A stretch of DNA of 64,000 nucleotides from CAYGTO01 sp964352815. Lineage in GTDB: Bacteria > Pseudomonadota > Alphaproteobacteria > Rickettsiales > UBA3002. Shown one piece after another: positions 43,107 to 51,993 of the stretch (position 1 is the first letter of the stretch; every line of letters starts with the position of its first letter). The stretch covers positions 20,971-84,970 of the forward strand of contig CAYGTO010000010.1 of assembly GCA_964352815.1 (NCBI GenBank). Reading direction: 5' to 3'. A program made the translations under genes and the position numbers. The notes under the pieces are model-generated. The model saw only the letters and a list, made by a program, of their open reading frames with translations. It ran no database searches and had not been told where the DNA came from.

Positions 43107-44021
43107 ATGCCGGAGGACGTTACAGTAATAGATGGGACAGAAACGCTGGCGACACCCGCCAATCAGGTCAATTATCTCAGCCTTCATGATTTTATTTCAC
43201 GCGTAGAACAGATCGTTCAAAGCCATTTCAGAAAGAAGCATATTCAAGATTTGGACGAATCAACCACGGCCCAGTCTATACGCAGCGCCGCACAATCACT
43301 GATTGACCCGAGATCTTTCGGTGTTACCGACATCACGCTCAGGCACTGCGTCATGCTCTATGCCTCCTTGCTCGACACAGAACGTACCATGGGTCAGCAA
43401 TCGCCTGACCGAACAGGCTTGCGCGCGCATAAGGTGACGGTGGAAGTCGTTAAGCTAGCGATCAAAGAGATATTTGATGTGCCTGAGGCATTGTTTGCGC
43501 CTATTGAGGCAGAAGCGCTCTATCAAAACGTTACTAACGAAACCATCGTACATGCCGCCAAAGAAGCAGGAGTGGTTAAGCGTCTTCTCGCCACACCACC
43601 CAAAGCACCTCCAACAAACCCAGGGAGCTCACGCCGGCCCATTGCGTTCAAACCCAAAGAAGCCAAGCCTAAGGTTGAGGAACCTTCTAAGAAAGGAAGG
43701 ATTCATGAGACAAGGAAAACTGCAAAAGAAGCGAGAACAGCGTATGATAACGCATGGCAGCGCTTCGATGCTACATGCGAAGCGGCAGAACTTCCTCATG
43801 GGCGCATGCTGATGTGGGATCTTGGACCAAGCAAAACCACACCTTTTCTTCGCCTTAGCGATGAGCGCATGACAGAAAAGGCCAACGGTGCGATTCAACA
43901 AGCAACATCACAGACCGGAAGAAGCAGTGAGCTCACCCAAGCGGTACGAAATATCCGTGACACACACCGCGCATTAAATAAAGCAAAGGAACGAGAAGCG
44001 AGCCTGCAGGCTACAAAGTGA
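43107..44021 (+). CDS. Hypothetical protein downstream of parB
   Basis: A 304-residue protein I do not recognise. A strong TAGGAGGG precedes the ATG, so it is surely translated. The first ~165 residues look helical and ordered (LHDFISRVEQIVQSHFRKKHIQDLD...IRSAAQSLIDPRS). A basic Pro/Lys linker (~170-205: PPTNPGSSRRPIAFKPKEAKPKVEEPSKKGR) follows, then a helical, charged C-terminal part with TYDNAWQRFDATCEAAELPHG-like segments. No membrane segment or signal peptide is seen. It lies 68 bases after parB and ends directly against holA. A link to segregation is only positional. Confidence 0.6.
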   Translation: MPEDVTVIDGTETLATPANQVNYLSLHDFISRVEQIVQSHFRKKHIQDLDESTTAQSIRSAAQSLIDPRSFGVTDITLRHCVMLYASLLDTERTMGQQSPDRTGLRAHKVTVEVVKLAIKEIFDVPEALFAPIEAEALYQNVTNETIVHAAKEAGVVKRLLATPPKAPPTNPGSSRRPIAFKPKEAKPKVEEPSKKGRIHETRKTAKEARTAYDNAWQRFDATCEAAELPHGRMLMWDLGPSKTTPFLRLSDERMTEKANGAIQQATSQTGRSSELTQAVRNIRDTHRALNKAKEREASLQATK

Positions 44022-45053
44022 TTATCTGCGCGCGGCGTGGCGCGTCACAAAGAGTAGCGCGCGTTCAATTTCCGTATCGGGCAGGGGGTGAGAGCGCTTA
44101 AAGGCCAGCTCCGCCTCATTCAGCCGCTTCATCGCTTTCAGCAATGCCGTCTCTGACCAATGGCGCGCCTGGGCGGTAAAACTCTGTTTCTGCTTAAAAA
44201 AGACCGGCGGGCGCAAGGAGCGCATCGCTTCGTCAAGACTGCCGCCATCAGCCATTTTTGCACGCACCTGATAGAGGCGCGAGAGATAGCGCAGCATACT
44301 ACGCAAGATCGCAATCGCGCTTTGGCCTTCAAGGAGCAGCTGATCATAGAGCGTGCAGGCGCGGGCCGTCTGGCCGCGCATCACCGCATCACACAGATCA
44401 TCCACCGCGCGCGATTGACCCGCGCCAATCACATCCTGAATCTCCTCGAGGGAAATTGTCTCTTGATCCATATAGTAAAGCGAGAGTTTCTCGAGCTCAT
44501 TGACGATGAGCTGATGATCGCCCTGAAGCTGATCGGCGAGGTAATTCAGCGCCTCGCCATCAACTTGCATGCCATAGCCATGGAGCGTCCGGCTGATGAA
44601 TTGCGACAGGGCCGCGCCTTCTTCCTTGTAGCAGGGAAGGGCCACGCAGCTTCCTTGCCCCTCAAACAGCTTCCGAAGCGCGCTGCGGGCGGGAAGATCG
44701 CCCGCACATACCAAGAGATAGGTTTGCCCCTGGGCAGCCTCTAAAACGGGCAGGAGCTCCTCAATGTCTTTCGCGATCTTATCTTTAGCCTCTTTGACAC
44801 GAATCAGCCGCACCCCGCCCGTAAAACTCATGGCGGACACTTCATCATGCAATCGGCATATATCATCGTCGAGCTGGTCTTGATGAAGATCGACGCGGTT
44901 GAACGGATCCTCGGGATCTTCGAGAATGGCTTTGAGCACCGCATCGGCGCGATGCTGAACGAGCCCATGATCGGGCCCGTAAATGAGCACCGCATGGCCA
45001 GATTTTTGAGGTGCGGCGAGAAAGCCTTTCATATCACGGGCGCTGAGCTTCAT
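44022..45053 (-). CDS. holA: DNA polymerase III subunit delta
   Basis: The clamp-loader subunit that opens the beta sliding clamp. KSGHAVLIYGPDHGLVQHRADAVLKAIL near the N-terminus is the degenerate P-loop region of alphaproteobacterial HolA. FTGGVRLIRVKEAKDK, LLVCAGDLPARSALRKLFE and YKEEGAALSQFISRTL follow, and the C-terminal collar domain has AILRSMLRYLSRLYQVRAKM. The 343-residue length is as expected. Its ATG overlaps the lptE stop (ATGA), and it converges on the unknown gene with no spacer. Confidence 0.93.
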   Translation of the reverse strand: MKLSARDMKGFLAAPQKSGHAVLIYGPDHGLVQHRADAVLKAILEDPEDPFNRVDLHQDQLDDDICRLHDEVSAMSFTGGVRLIRVKEAKDKIAKDIEELLPVLEAAQGQTYLLVCAGDLPARSALRKLFEGQGSCVALPCYKEEGAALSQFISRTLHGYGMQVDGEALNYLADQLQGDHQLIVNELEKLSLYYMDQETISLEEIQDVIGAGQSRAVDDLCDAVMRGQTARACTLYDQLLLEGQSAIAILRSMLRYLSRLYQVRAKMADGGSLDEAMRSLRPPVFFKQKQSFTAQARHWSETALLKAMKRLNEAELAFKRSHPLPDTEIERALLFVTRHAARR

Positions 45054-45562
45054 GGCGCTTCCCCGCGATTCGCAGCGCTGGCAAGCGCGCCTGCAAGGCG
45101 CAATTTATAGCGCTCTGCTAATTCTTTCATCGAGCGACGACGAATATCTTTTTCATAGGTGTAGACCGCGAAGTTGGCATCATTAAGCGCGGTTAAACTG
45201 TTATTGTAATTGACCGTACCGGATTCCACTATGGCACCGTCACGGCGGCGTTTAAGCTCGAACGGGGCGCTGTAAATAATGCGCTGGCGGGCCGCCGTCG
45301 CATCTTGCAAAATCACCAAATCTTCGGAGGCAGTGGTCAGTGTCACATAGAGATCATAGAGCGGCGCATCTGGTTGACCCTCAGGGTTCAGCAAATCGCT
45401 GAGCTCAGCCTCAAACAAATTGCCATGCAGCGTGTTCGGCGCATGAATCGCGATCTGACTGAGCCCGGCAAGCGGGGTAGACTGCGTTGCGCGCTCACCA
45501 TGGACCGGCGTGAAGCCACAGGCAGTAAGCCACAAAAGAGGCACGATAAGTGAGAGGCGCAT
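45050..45562 (-). CDS. lptE: LPS-assembly lipoprotein LptE
   Basis: A plug of the LptD/LptE outer-membrane translocon that inserts LPS. MRLSLIVPLLWLTACGFTPVHG gives a signal peptide with lipobox LTAC and the conserved GFxPx(H/Y)G just after it. The body has I.APNTLHGNLFEAELSDLL and a C-terminal helix RRSMKELAERYKLRLAGAL. The Met at 45562 is chosen because it places the signal sequence at the N-terminus (170 residues). The alphaproteobacterial order leuS-lptE-holA supports the call. Confidence 0.92.
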   Translation of the reverse strand: MRLSLIVPLLWLTACGFTPVHGERATQSTPLAGLSQIAIHAPNTLHGNLFEAELSDLLNPEGQPDAPLYDLYVTLTTASEDLVILQDATAARQRIIYSAPFELKRRRDGAIVESGTVNYNNSLTALNDANFAVYTYEKDIRRRSMKELAERYKLRLAGALASAANRGEAP

Positions 45563-45578
45563 GGGCGCTCCTAAAAGG

Positions 45579-48158
45579 TTAGGCTGCCACAATATTAACG
45601 ATCTTACCGGGCACGACAATGACTTTACGAATGTCTTTCCCAGCTACATGCTGCTGCACATTGGGGAGGGCAAGCGCTTGGCGCTCGGTTTCGTCTTTGG
45701 ACGTGTCTTTGGCGAGCTCGAGCGTCGCGCGCAGCCTGCCATTGACCTGGATAGCAAGCGTGACCTGATCATCGACCAGCAATGCTTCCGAGGCCACGGG
45801 CCAGGGCGCTTCACAGATCATCATTTCATGACCCAAAGCTTCCCAGCACTCTTCAGCAATATGCGGCACCATGGGCGCCATAAGCTTCAACACGGTCTCA
45901 ATCGCACAGCGATACTCCGCGGCCTCCGCCTCACTCTGATAGGGCGCATTACCGAGCGCATTGGTGAATTCGCGAATCAAAGCAATCACCTTATTATAAT
46001 GACAGCCCTCATAAGCCTCACTGGCCTGCGCAATGGTTTTATGAAGCTGGCGCAGAAGGGGGCTGGCTTCACTCGCGGGGCGATCCAGCGGGGCAGGGGC
46101 CACGCTCTTGATATGCTCCATCGGCTCCACCACCAAGCGCCAGATGCGGTTCATATAGCGCCAGGCACCATCGACTCCGGCTTGCGTCCATTCAAGATCA
46201 CGCTCGGGCGGGGAATCCGACAGAATAAAGAGCCGCGCCGTGTCCGCGCCATAACTCTCAATAATATGGCGCGGATCGACCGTATTACGCTTCGATTTAC
46301 TCATCTTGATAGATGGGCCGACCTCAATCGGCTTACTCGTCTCATCATGCACCCAGATGCCTTGCTCATTCTTATGCACCTCATCAGGGTAGAGCCAGGC
46401 GCCATGGGCATCTTGGTACGTTTCATGACACACCATGCCTTGGGTCAGCAGCCCCTCAAACGGTTCTTTCACCGAAGTATAGCCCAGATCATTCAGTGCG
46501 CGGGTATAAAAACGCGCATAAAGGAGGTGAAGCACCGCATGCTCAACGCCGCCAATATAGCGATTCACAGGCAACCAGCGGTCCGCCTTAGCGGCTTCTA
46601 GGCCCTTGTCAGATTTTGGCGTGATAAAACGTGCAAAATACCACGAAGATTCAAAGAATGTATCGAATGTGTCAGTTTCGCGCTCGGCATCACCGCCGCA
46701 TTTCGGACAGCTCACATGCTTCCAGGTAGGGTGATGGTTAAGCGGGTTACCAGGTTGGTCAAAGGTGACGTCCTCCGGCAGGGTGACCGGGAGTTGGTCT
46801 TCCGGCACCGGCACATCGCCGCAACTTGGGCATTTTACCATCGGGATGGGACAGCCCCAGTAACGCTGACGCGACACACCCCAATCACGCAGGCGGTAAT
46901 TGGTCTGACGCGTGCCAATCTGTTTTTGCTCAAGAAGGCTAATTGCTTTTTCTTTCGCATCGGCGATAGGAAGGCCATCAAGCTCGGGAGAATTAATAAT
47001 AATTCCATCTCCGGAATAGGCCTCATTCTCTATGGTGAATTCATCCTTATTGCCATCCGCTGGCATCACGACTGGCGTCACATCGAGGTCATATTTCCGC
47101 GCGAAATCCAAATCGCGCTGATCATGGGCCGGGCAACCAAAAATCGCCCCGGTACCGTAATCCATTAACACAAAATTGGCGACATAAAGCGGCTTGGGCT
47201 CGCCGGTGAAAGGGTGCACCACTTTCAGGCCGGTATCAAACCCGCGCTTCTCGGCGGTCTCAATCGCCTCTTCACTGGTGCCAAGCTGCTCACATTCCTT
47301 GATAAAAGCATGCAGGTTCTTATTTTCCTTCGCCAGCCCCTCCGCAATCGGGTGGTTGGCCGCGATCGCGGCAAAGGACATGCCGTAAATCGTGTCCGGG
47401 CGCGTCGTATAGACCTCGAGCCCTTGGTCAAAGCCCTGAATCTCAAAAGTAATGCTCGCGCCGTAAGAACGGCCAATCCAATGCTCCTGCATGGTGCGAA
47501 CCTTCTCGGGCCAGTCCTCAAGTTCCGTGATTGCCTCCAAAAGCGGCTCAGCGTAAGCGGTAATCTTCAGGAACCATTGTGAGAGTTTTTTGCGCTCCAC
47601 CGGCGCACCCGAGCGCCAACCCTTGCCGTCAATCACCTGCTCATTCGCAAGCACCGTATGATCAACCGGATCCCAATTGACCGTCGATTCTTTCTTATAT
47701 GCCAGGCCAGCCTTGACCATCTTGAGGAAAAAACGTTGCTCATGTTGGTAATAATCCGGGTCGCAGGTCGCAAACTCACGGTTCCAATCATAGGACAGCC
47801 CAATCAGCTTGAGCTGTTCGCGCATGGTGGCAATGTTCTCATAGGTCCAGCCGCCCGGATGCACGCCGCGCTCAATCGCGGCATTCTCCGCCGGCAAGCC
47901 AAAGGCGTCCCAGCCCATCGGGTGCAACACGGTGTGGCCCTGCGCGCGTTTATAGCGAGCCAGGGCATCACCCATCGTGTAGTTGCGCACATGGCCCATA
48001 TGAATGTTGCCCGAGGGGTAGGGGAACATTTCCAGGACATAATAGGGATTCTCCGCCGACTGAATGGCTTCATCTGACACGGTGAAGCTCTGCGCTTCTT
48101 CCCAGCGCGTCTGCCACTTCGCCTCACTGGCGCGGAATGGGTAGCGTTCTTGATGCAT
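45579..48158 (-). CDS. leuS: Leucyl-tRNA synthetase
   Basis: A class I aminoacyl-tRNA synthetase of 859 residues. PYPSGNIHMGHVRNYTMGD (~47) contains the HIGH-type motif, and SIKMSKSKRNTVDP (~600) is KMSKS. The CP1 editing domain (TTRPDTIYGMSFAAIAANHP; later GTGAIFGCPAHDQRD) is intact. A zinc-like CPSCGD...CPKCGGDAE region lies at ~440-490. No insertions are present, unlike several other core genes in the window. It is followed 16 bases later by lptE and preceded by a DUF3576 lipoprotein gene. Confidence 0.98.
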   Translation of the reverse strand: MHQERYPFRASEAKWQTRWEEAQSFTVSDEAIQSAENPYYVLEMFPYPSGNIHMGHVRNYTMGDALARYKRAQGHTVLHPMGWDAFGLPAENAAIERGVHPGGWTYENIATMREQLKLIGLSYDWNREFATCDPDYYQHEQRFFLKMVKAGLAYKKESTVNWDPVDHTVLANEQVIDGKGWRSGAPVERKKLSQWFLKITAYAEPLLEAITELEDWPEKVRTMQEHWIGRSYGASITFEIQGFDQGLEVYTTRPDTIYGMSFAAIAANHPIAEGLAKENKNLHAFIKECEQLGTSEEAIETAEKRGFDTGLKVVHPFTGEPKPLYVANFVLMDYGTGAIFGCPAHDQRDLDFARKYDLDVTPVVMPADGNKDEFTIENEAYSGDGIIINSPELDGLPIADAKEKAISLLEQKQIGTRQTNYRLRDWGVSRQRYWGCPIPMVKCPSCGDVPVPEDQLPVTLPEDVTFDQPGNPLNHHPTWKHVSCPKCGGDAERETDTFDTFFESSWYFARFITPKSDKGLEAAKADRWLPVNRYIGGVEHAVLHLLYARFYTRALNDLGYTSVKEPFEGLLTQGMVCHETYQDAHGAWLYPDEVHKNEQGIWVHDETSKPIEVGPSIKMSKSKRNTVDPRHIIESYGADTARLFILSDSPPERDLEWTQAGVDGAWRYMNRIWRLVVEPMEHIKSVAPAPLDRPASEASPLLRQLHKTIAQASEAYEGCHYNKVIALIREFTNALGNAPYQSEAEAAEYRCAIETVLKLMAPMVPHIAEECWEALGHEMMICEAPWPVASEALLVDDQVTLAIQVNGRLRATLELAKDTSKDETERQALALPNVQQHVAGKDIRKVIVVPGKIVNIVAA

Positions 48159-48166
48159 GATCAGCC

Positions 48167-48712
48167 TTATTCGCTGCGGCCAGAAATGCGCAATTGGCGG
48201 GCACGCGTCAGAATGCGATCCTCGAGCTTGCGTGTCAGCGACCCATCAATGGTCGCATCGCGCCATTCGTTGGTCATCGGATCGCGCTCTTGCTTAAAGA
48301 GCGATGCATTGAGCCCATCGGCGCGCAATGCGCGGCCCAGAATAAGAATGGAGATCTTAAAGCGCTCACCCCGTGCCTTAGGGTCTTCATACCAGTCGGT
48401 CAATATCACGCCGCCAAACGGGTCTGCCGAGGCGAGGGGCATAAAGGCGAGTGTGTCCAGCGTCGCGCGCCAGAGGAAGCTGTTTACGCCGAGCGGAGAG
48501 CTGGCTTCTTCGTCCTTCTCGCTACCACCAGCGAGGATTAGCCCTTCGCCCGTGAGCTTACCACGGTCTCGAGCGATATCGAGCTCATCACGCGTCGGGT
48601 AAGGTTTTTGGTCTGCATCCGGCGTCAAGCCGATGGCGTCACAGCCAGCGAGCCAGAAACAGGGGATAAGAAGAAAGAGAGAGCGAGAAATAATAGTCAT
48701 CAGATTAATCAT
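48167..48712 (-). CDS. DUF3576 lipoprotein
   Basis: A 181-residue lipoprotein. The signal peptide ends in WLAGCDA, so the mature protein begins with an acylated Cys near residue 24. GVNSFLWRATLDTLAFMPLASADPFGGVILTDWY is the signature of DUF3576, which occurs next to leuS in many alphaproteobacteria. ERFKISILILGRALRADGL follows, and the C-terminal part is charged. The function is unknown, and placement with lptE suggests the envelope. An alternative start lies at 48700; neither has a clear ribosome-binding site. Confidence 0.85.
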   Translation of the reverse strand: MINLMTIISRSLFLLIPCFWLAGCDAIGLTPDADQKPYPTRDELDIARDRGKLTGEGLILAGGSEKDEEASSPLGVNSFLWRATLDTLAFMPLASADPFGGVILTDWYEDPKARGERFKISILILGRALRADGLNASLFKQERDPMTNEWRDATIDGSLTRKLEDRILTRARQLRISGRSE

Positions 48713-48721
48713 GGTTCAAAC

Positions 48722-48750
48722 AAAAAAGGCGACGCTAAGATAGCGCCGCC
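48722..48750 (-). terminator. Rho-independent terminator of the porin gene
   Basis: On the minus strand, GGCGGCGCTA, loop TCT and TAGCGTCGCC form a ten-pair stem with one G-T pair, followed by TTTTTTG. It starts 29 bases after the porin stop and separates the porin from the DUF3576-leuS-lptE-holA operon. Confidence 0.9.
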
Positions 48751-48778
48751 TTCTTCTGAACTCAAGCGTTTCTAATAA

Positions 48779-49927
48779 TTAGAACGCAAGTTGTGTACCG
48801 ATCAAGAACACAGTACCTTCATTGTCGTTCGCTGCGCCAACACCCTGACCATCGAACTCGAAGAGGCTAAGTTCTGCATACGGTGTCAAACCTGGAGCCA
48901 ATGCATAATCTGCACCGAATACGAGGTTCTCGAACGTGTTTTCAGACGTACCAAACTCGACAGATGAATCGAGATACGTCGCCGAAAGACCGAACACGCC
49001 GCCATCATACGCCACACCAAGTGTGTAGTAGTCTGCATCAGTATCAGATGCAGTGGTTGCGTTACTGTCATCCCAGTCACCGTATGAAGCAGCAAAAGAG
49101 AAACCAGCGAACCCGACCACACCACCTACATTGAAGGCATCCAGGTCTTCGTTAGTATTTACTTCTGCGTCACCTGACTGGTAGGTCGCACCGAGATTCA
49201 GTGAAATCTCATCCCAAGAATGATCAAATGTTGCACCCAACTCGAGGATTTCACCTGAACGGCCAGTTGTATCAGTCAACGTGATGATTTGACCACGGTC
49301 AGAATCATCTGGCGTGTATGACACACCTACTTGGAAACCAGAGAAGCTTGGTGAGTAATACGTTACTTTCGTAAGGTTATCAAACGTCTGGTCTTCCATT
49401 ACAGTCGTTAGACCATGCTCAGTAGGAAGCGCCGCACGGGTGATGAAGCCCGCCGCGTTTGTTGGCTGACCAGCGAAGAACGCCCAATCACCGTTGATAC
49501 CACCAGTACCAGCAGCAATAGTATCTGCATCAACCGCCATTGTGTTTGATGCGCCTTCGTTTGAACCGAGTTCAAAACGACCCCAAGTATCTTGAAGATA
49601 GATGTATGTGCGCGCTGCGTTTACACCTTCATCTTCTGAGTTATTTGCACTGTCAACATCACCAGAAACATCTGCTTCTAGATCAATCACTGCACCATAC
49701 TCAAGACCAGACGCTGTTTTGGCATCGATTTGGAAGCTGATTTCAGTATCGTTACGGAAACCGTGACCACGTTGGTCGGCATCAAGATCATCGCTCAGGA
49801 AACCTGCCTGAAAATCGATGAAGCCACCAACCGTTACTTTAGGAGTCGTGTGCGAATCTGCCGCTGCTGCCGAAGCAACCATAGCAGCGCCCACCAAACC
49901 TGTAGTAGCTAGCAATAGTTTGTTCAT
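48779..49927 (-). CDS. Outer-membrane porin
   Basis: A 382-residue beta-barrel porin of the Gram-negative porin_4 type. The signal peptide is LLLATTGLVGAAMVASAAAADS. Repeated amphipathic strands with many Asp/Asn and aromatic girdles follow (VGGFIDFQAGFLSDD, FQIDAKTASGLEYGAVIDLEAD, YIYLQDTWGRFELGSNEG, QVGVSYTPDD). The C-terminus VFLIGTQLAF ends in the Phe needed for BAM recognition. AAGGATG before the Met at 49927 decides the start over 49936. Mature acidic loops suggest cation preference, but this is a guess. It is monocistronic, with a strong terminator. Confidence 0.93.
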   Translation of the reverse strand: MNKLLLATTGLVGAAMVASAAAADSHTTPKVTVGGFIDFQAGFLSDDLDADQRGHGFRNDTEISFQIDAKTASGLEYGAVIDLEADVSGDVDSANNSEDEGVNAARTYIYLQDTWGRFELGSNEGASNTMAVDADTIAAGTGGINGDWAFFAGQPTNAAGFITRAALPTEHGLTTVMEDQTFDNLTKVTYYSPSFSGFQVGVSYTPDDSDRGQIITLTDTTGRSGEILELGATFDHSWDEISLNLGATYQSGDAEVNTNEDLDAFNVGGVVGFAGFSFAASYGDWDDSNATTASDTDADYYTLGVAYDGGVFGLSATYLDSSVEFGTSENTFENLVFGADYALAPGLTPYAELSLFEFDGQGVGAANDNEGTVFLIGTQLAF

Positions 49928-50200
49928 AATTAACATCCTTTTTAGTTACACTGTGTTAGTGTTGCGTTAACAACAAAGGCCTGCTCCACACAAGATACAG
50001 CAATACCTCTGAGGCTATTAAATATAGAATTCCCCTGAGCTCGCAAGCGTTATCGCATATTCAATCCGCCTTTATAGGGGGTTTTACTAATCAACTGTTG
50101 CATCATTGTCACATTCAACGTTGAGGCCCGCTATTGCATTCATTTATTGAGAGTTTTGGTGTTTCACGATAGGCTGTGCGAGGAAAGAGAGGAACACATC

Positions 50201-50866
50201 ATGCGCATTGATGAACGCGTAGCCCAGATCAAGACGCGAATGGCGGAGGCGATGGCGTCACGCATAGTAAGCGGGGAGGCGCCTGTGCTGATCGCGGCGA
50301 GTAAAACCCATTATCACGACACGATTGCCGAAGCCATCCGCTCTGGGGTGGAGCAGTTTGGAGAAAATAAAGTCCAGGAAATGATGGAAAAATGGCCCTT
50401 ACTCAAGCAAGAGCACCCGGAAATACGGCTGCATTTTATCGGCCAGCTCCAAACGAATAAGGTCGCAGATGTGGTATCGATTTGCGATATGATTCATACG
50501 GTGGACCGGGAGAAATTAGCGCGCGAAATCAATAAAGAGGCCGAAAAACAAGGCAAAGCCATGCCGTGCCTCATTCAGGTCAATGTTGGCGAAGAAGACC
50601 AAAAAGGCGGCATTTTGGGAGATGAGTTGGCGGACTTGCTATTTATATGCACCGATTTGCCACATCTCGACATACAAGGGCTCATGTGCGTTCCGCCTTC
50701 CGATGTGGACCCGATTCCCTATTTTTCGCTACTCGCCAGCCTGGCGCAAACGCATAGTCTGCCTTTGCTCAGCATGGGAATGAGTCAAGATTTTGAGACC
50801 GCCATTCGCTGCGGCGCCACCCATATTCGTGTGGGAACAGAAATCTTCGGCAAACGCTTCGTTTAA
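50201..50866 (+). CDS. YggS-family pyridoxal-phosphate homeostasis protein
   Basis: A 221-residue single-domain fold-type III PLP protein (PLPBP/YggS/PROSC). PVLIAASKTH (~29) contains the Lys that binds PLP. FGENKVQEMMEKWP, LHFIGQLQTNKV and LSMGMSQDFETAIRCGATHIRVGTEIFGKR at the C-terminus bind the phosphate. The family controls free PLP and amino-acid pools. GAGAGGA sits 7 bases before the ATG at 50201, so the longer frame from 50147 is not used. It converges with the next gene with one base between the stops. Confidence 0.95.
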   Translation: MRIDERVAQIKTRMAEAMASRIVSGEAPVLIAASKTHYHDTIAEAIRSGVEQFGENKVQEMMEKWPLLKQEHPEIRLHFIGQLQTNKVADVVSICDMIHTVDREKLAREINKEAEKQGKAMPCLIQVNVGEEDQKGGILGDELADLLFICTDLPHLDIQGLMCVPPSDVDPIPYFSLLASLAQTHSLPLLSMGMSQDFETAIRCGATHIRVGTEIFGKRFV

Positions 50867-50867
50867 C

Positions 50868-51332
50868 TTACGAGTTTTGGAAATAGGCCATGCGGGCATT
50901 GATACGCCGCGCTTCGCTGTGGGTCGGGTAATCGTCACTGCGGGACGTAAAACTTCGTGTTTCCAGGGTATTGCTGGCTATTTTCGCCGCTTCTTTGGGC
51001 GCATCTTCTTTCAATGACAAGGCATTATCCGCAGATATTCCGGCTTCCTGCGCCATCACCACCTGCATTCCAGAGCTGAAAATACCAGGGATTCCCCCAA
51101 GAATCCCACCTCCGAGAATTTGCGCGGCCGGCTGAATCGTATCTCCCGTCCACTCACGATAAAGCGTCGAGACAAACGGAATATGTTGTAGGGGGTTGAT
51201 AATATCGAGGAAATCATCAAAGCCAAAGCCATCTTCGCCCCAGCCCGTATCGATTTGGGCGGTGTGTTCATCTGCTTCCAGTGTTTTTGTCGGGAGCGTC
51301 GTCGAGGCAAATGCTGAGGTGCCGGAAATCAT
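50868..51332 (-). CDS. Conserved hypothetical protein (INPLQHIP motif)
   Basis: A 154-residue protein of unknown function. The centre WGEDGFGFDDFLDIINPLQHIPFVSTLYREWTGDTIQPAAQILGGGILGG looks like short proteins seen in other alphaproteobacteria, where a Phe-rich acidic stretch precedes NPLQH(I/V)P. A Gly-rich hydrophobic segment (~70-95) may insert in or lie on a membrane. The C-terminal ~50 residues are charged (EARRINARMAYF). No signal peptide is obvious. It lies upstream of nothing co-oriented and 143 bases after atpC. Confidence 0.65.
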   Translation of the reverse strand: MISGTSAFASTTLPTKTLEADEHTAQIDTGWGEDGFGFDDFLDIINPLQHIPFVSTLYREWTGDTIQPAAQILGGGILGGIPGIFSSGMQVVMAQEAGISADNALSLKEDAPKEAAKIASNTLETRSFTSRSDDYPTHSEARRINARMAYFQNS

Positions 51333-51475
51333 GGGTCGTCCTTGTTATGTGTATAGATAAAAGGACTATGCAAAGGGGGTGCCAATCACAAGAGCATTAA
51401 GTCACTGATATATAGATAAATATGGGCTGGCCTTGTGCAGCAGTGGTCGGGTAAATGGGCGAAAACTGCCTAGTG

Positions 51476-51892
51476 TTATGCGGCTTGGACAGCCTCGAGC
51501 AACAGGCGAGCATGCTCCAAACGCGTGCGGGCATGGCCCATGGAGAGCTCAGTATGGGCCTTATGGACCGCTTTCTCTGCTTCGCTAACACGCTCTTTTG
51601 CCTCAGCAAGACTAACATCGGCGACATTTTCCGCCGTCTCTGCCAAAATAGTGCAAGATTCTGGGGTCACATCGACATAGCCTGCCGTAATGAACCAGCG
51701 ATCGGTCTTCGCGCTGTCTTTCTTTGTATGGATCGCCACCACGCCAGGGCGGATCATCGAAATCATCGGCGCATGGCCCGAAAGCACACCAAAATCACCT
51801 TCAGCGCCGGGCACTTCCACCATGGCTACTTTGGCAGACGCGCACGCGCTGGCGGGGGTGACAAGATCGAGTTGGAAAGTGTGAGTGGTCAT
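51476..51892 (-). CDS. atpC: ATP synthase F1 subunit epsilon
   Basis: A rotor-stalk subunit that couples rotation and restrains ATP hydrolysis. FQLDLVTPASACASAKVAMVEVPGAEGDFGVLSGHAPMISMIRPGVV is the N-terminal beta sandwich. The C-terminal helices (SLAEAKERVSEAEKAVHKAHTELSM) are complete. The 138-residue length is normal. It is the last gene of the F1 operon, about 100 bases after atpD, and the gap contains a strong hairpin. Confidence 0.95.
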   Translation of the reverse strand: MTTHTFQLDLVTPASACASAKVAMVEVPGAEGDFGVLSGHAPMISMIRPGVVAIHTKKDSAKTDRWFITAGYVDVTPESCTILAETAENVADVSLAEAKERVSEAEKAVHKAHTELSMGHARTRLEHARLLLEAVQAA

Positions 51893-51921
51893 CCGTAATC
51901 CGTTATTTTAGTTTTCAGTCC

Positions 51922-51964
51922 GCTGAGCGAGGTCCCCGCCTTCGCGGGGACGGCTACTCGCTAA
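51922..51964. repeat. Hairpin (family I) between atpD and atpC
   Basis: GTCCCCGC-CTTC-GCGGGGAC (51932-51951) is a perfect eight-pair stem, bracketed by AGCGAG and CTCGCT. There is no T tract after it on the minus strand, so it is more a mRNA fold or repeat than an intrinsic terminator. It would be transcribed in the atp mRNA and could lower atpC expression or mark an mRNA cleavage site. Confidence 0.7.
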
Positions 51965-51993
51965 ACTCAAGGCTACGCCTTTCGTTAATCTCC

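Noticed and set aside
45510..46601. 363-codon plus-strand open frame over lptE and leuS
   Set aside because: Antisense to leucyl-tRNA synthetase with its KMSKS region; composition typical of a shadow frame.
50160..50170. A fifth parS site near GTTTCACGAT
   Set aside because: Only the left half matches; the right half AGGCTGTG is not complementary.
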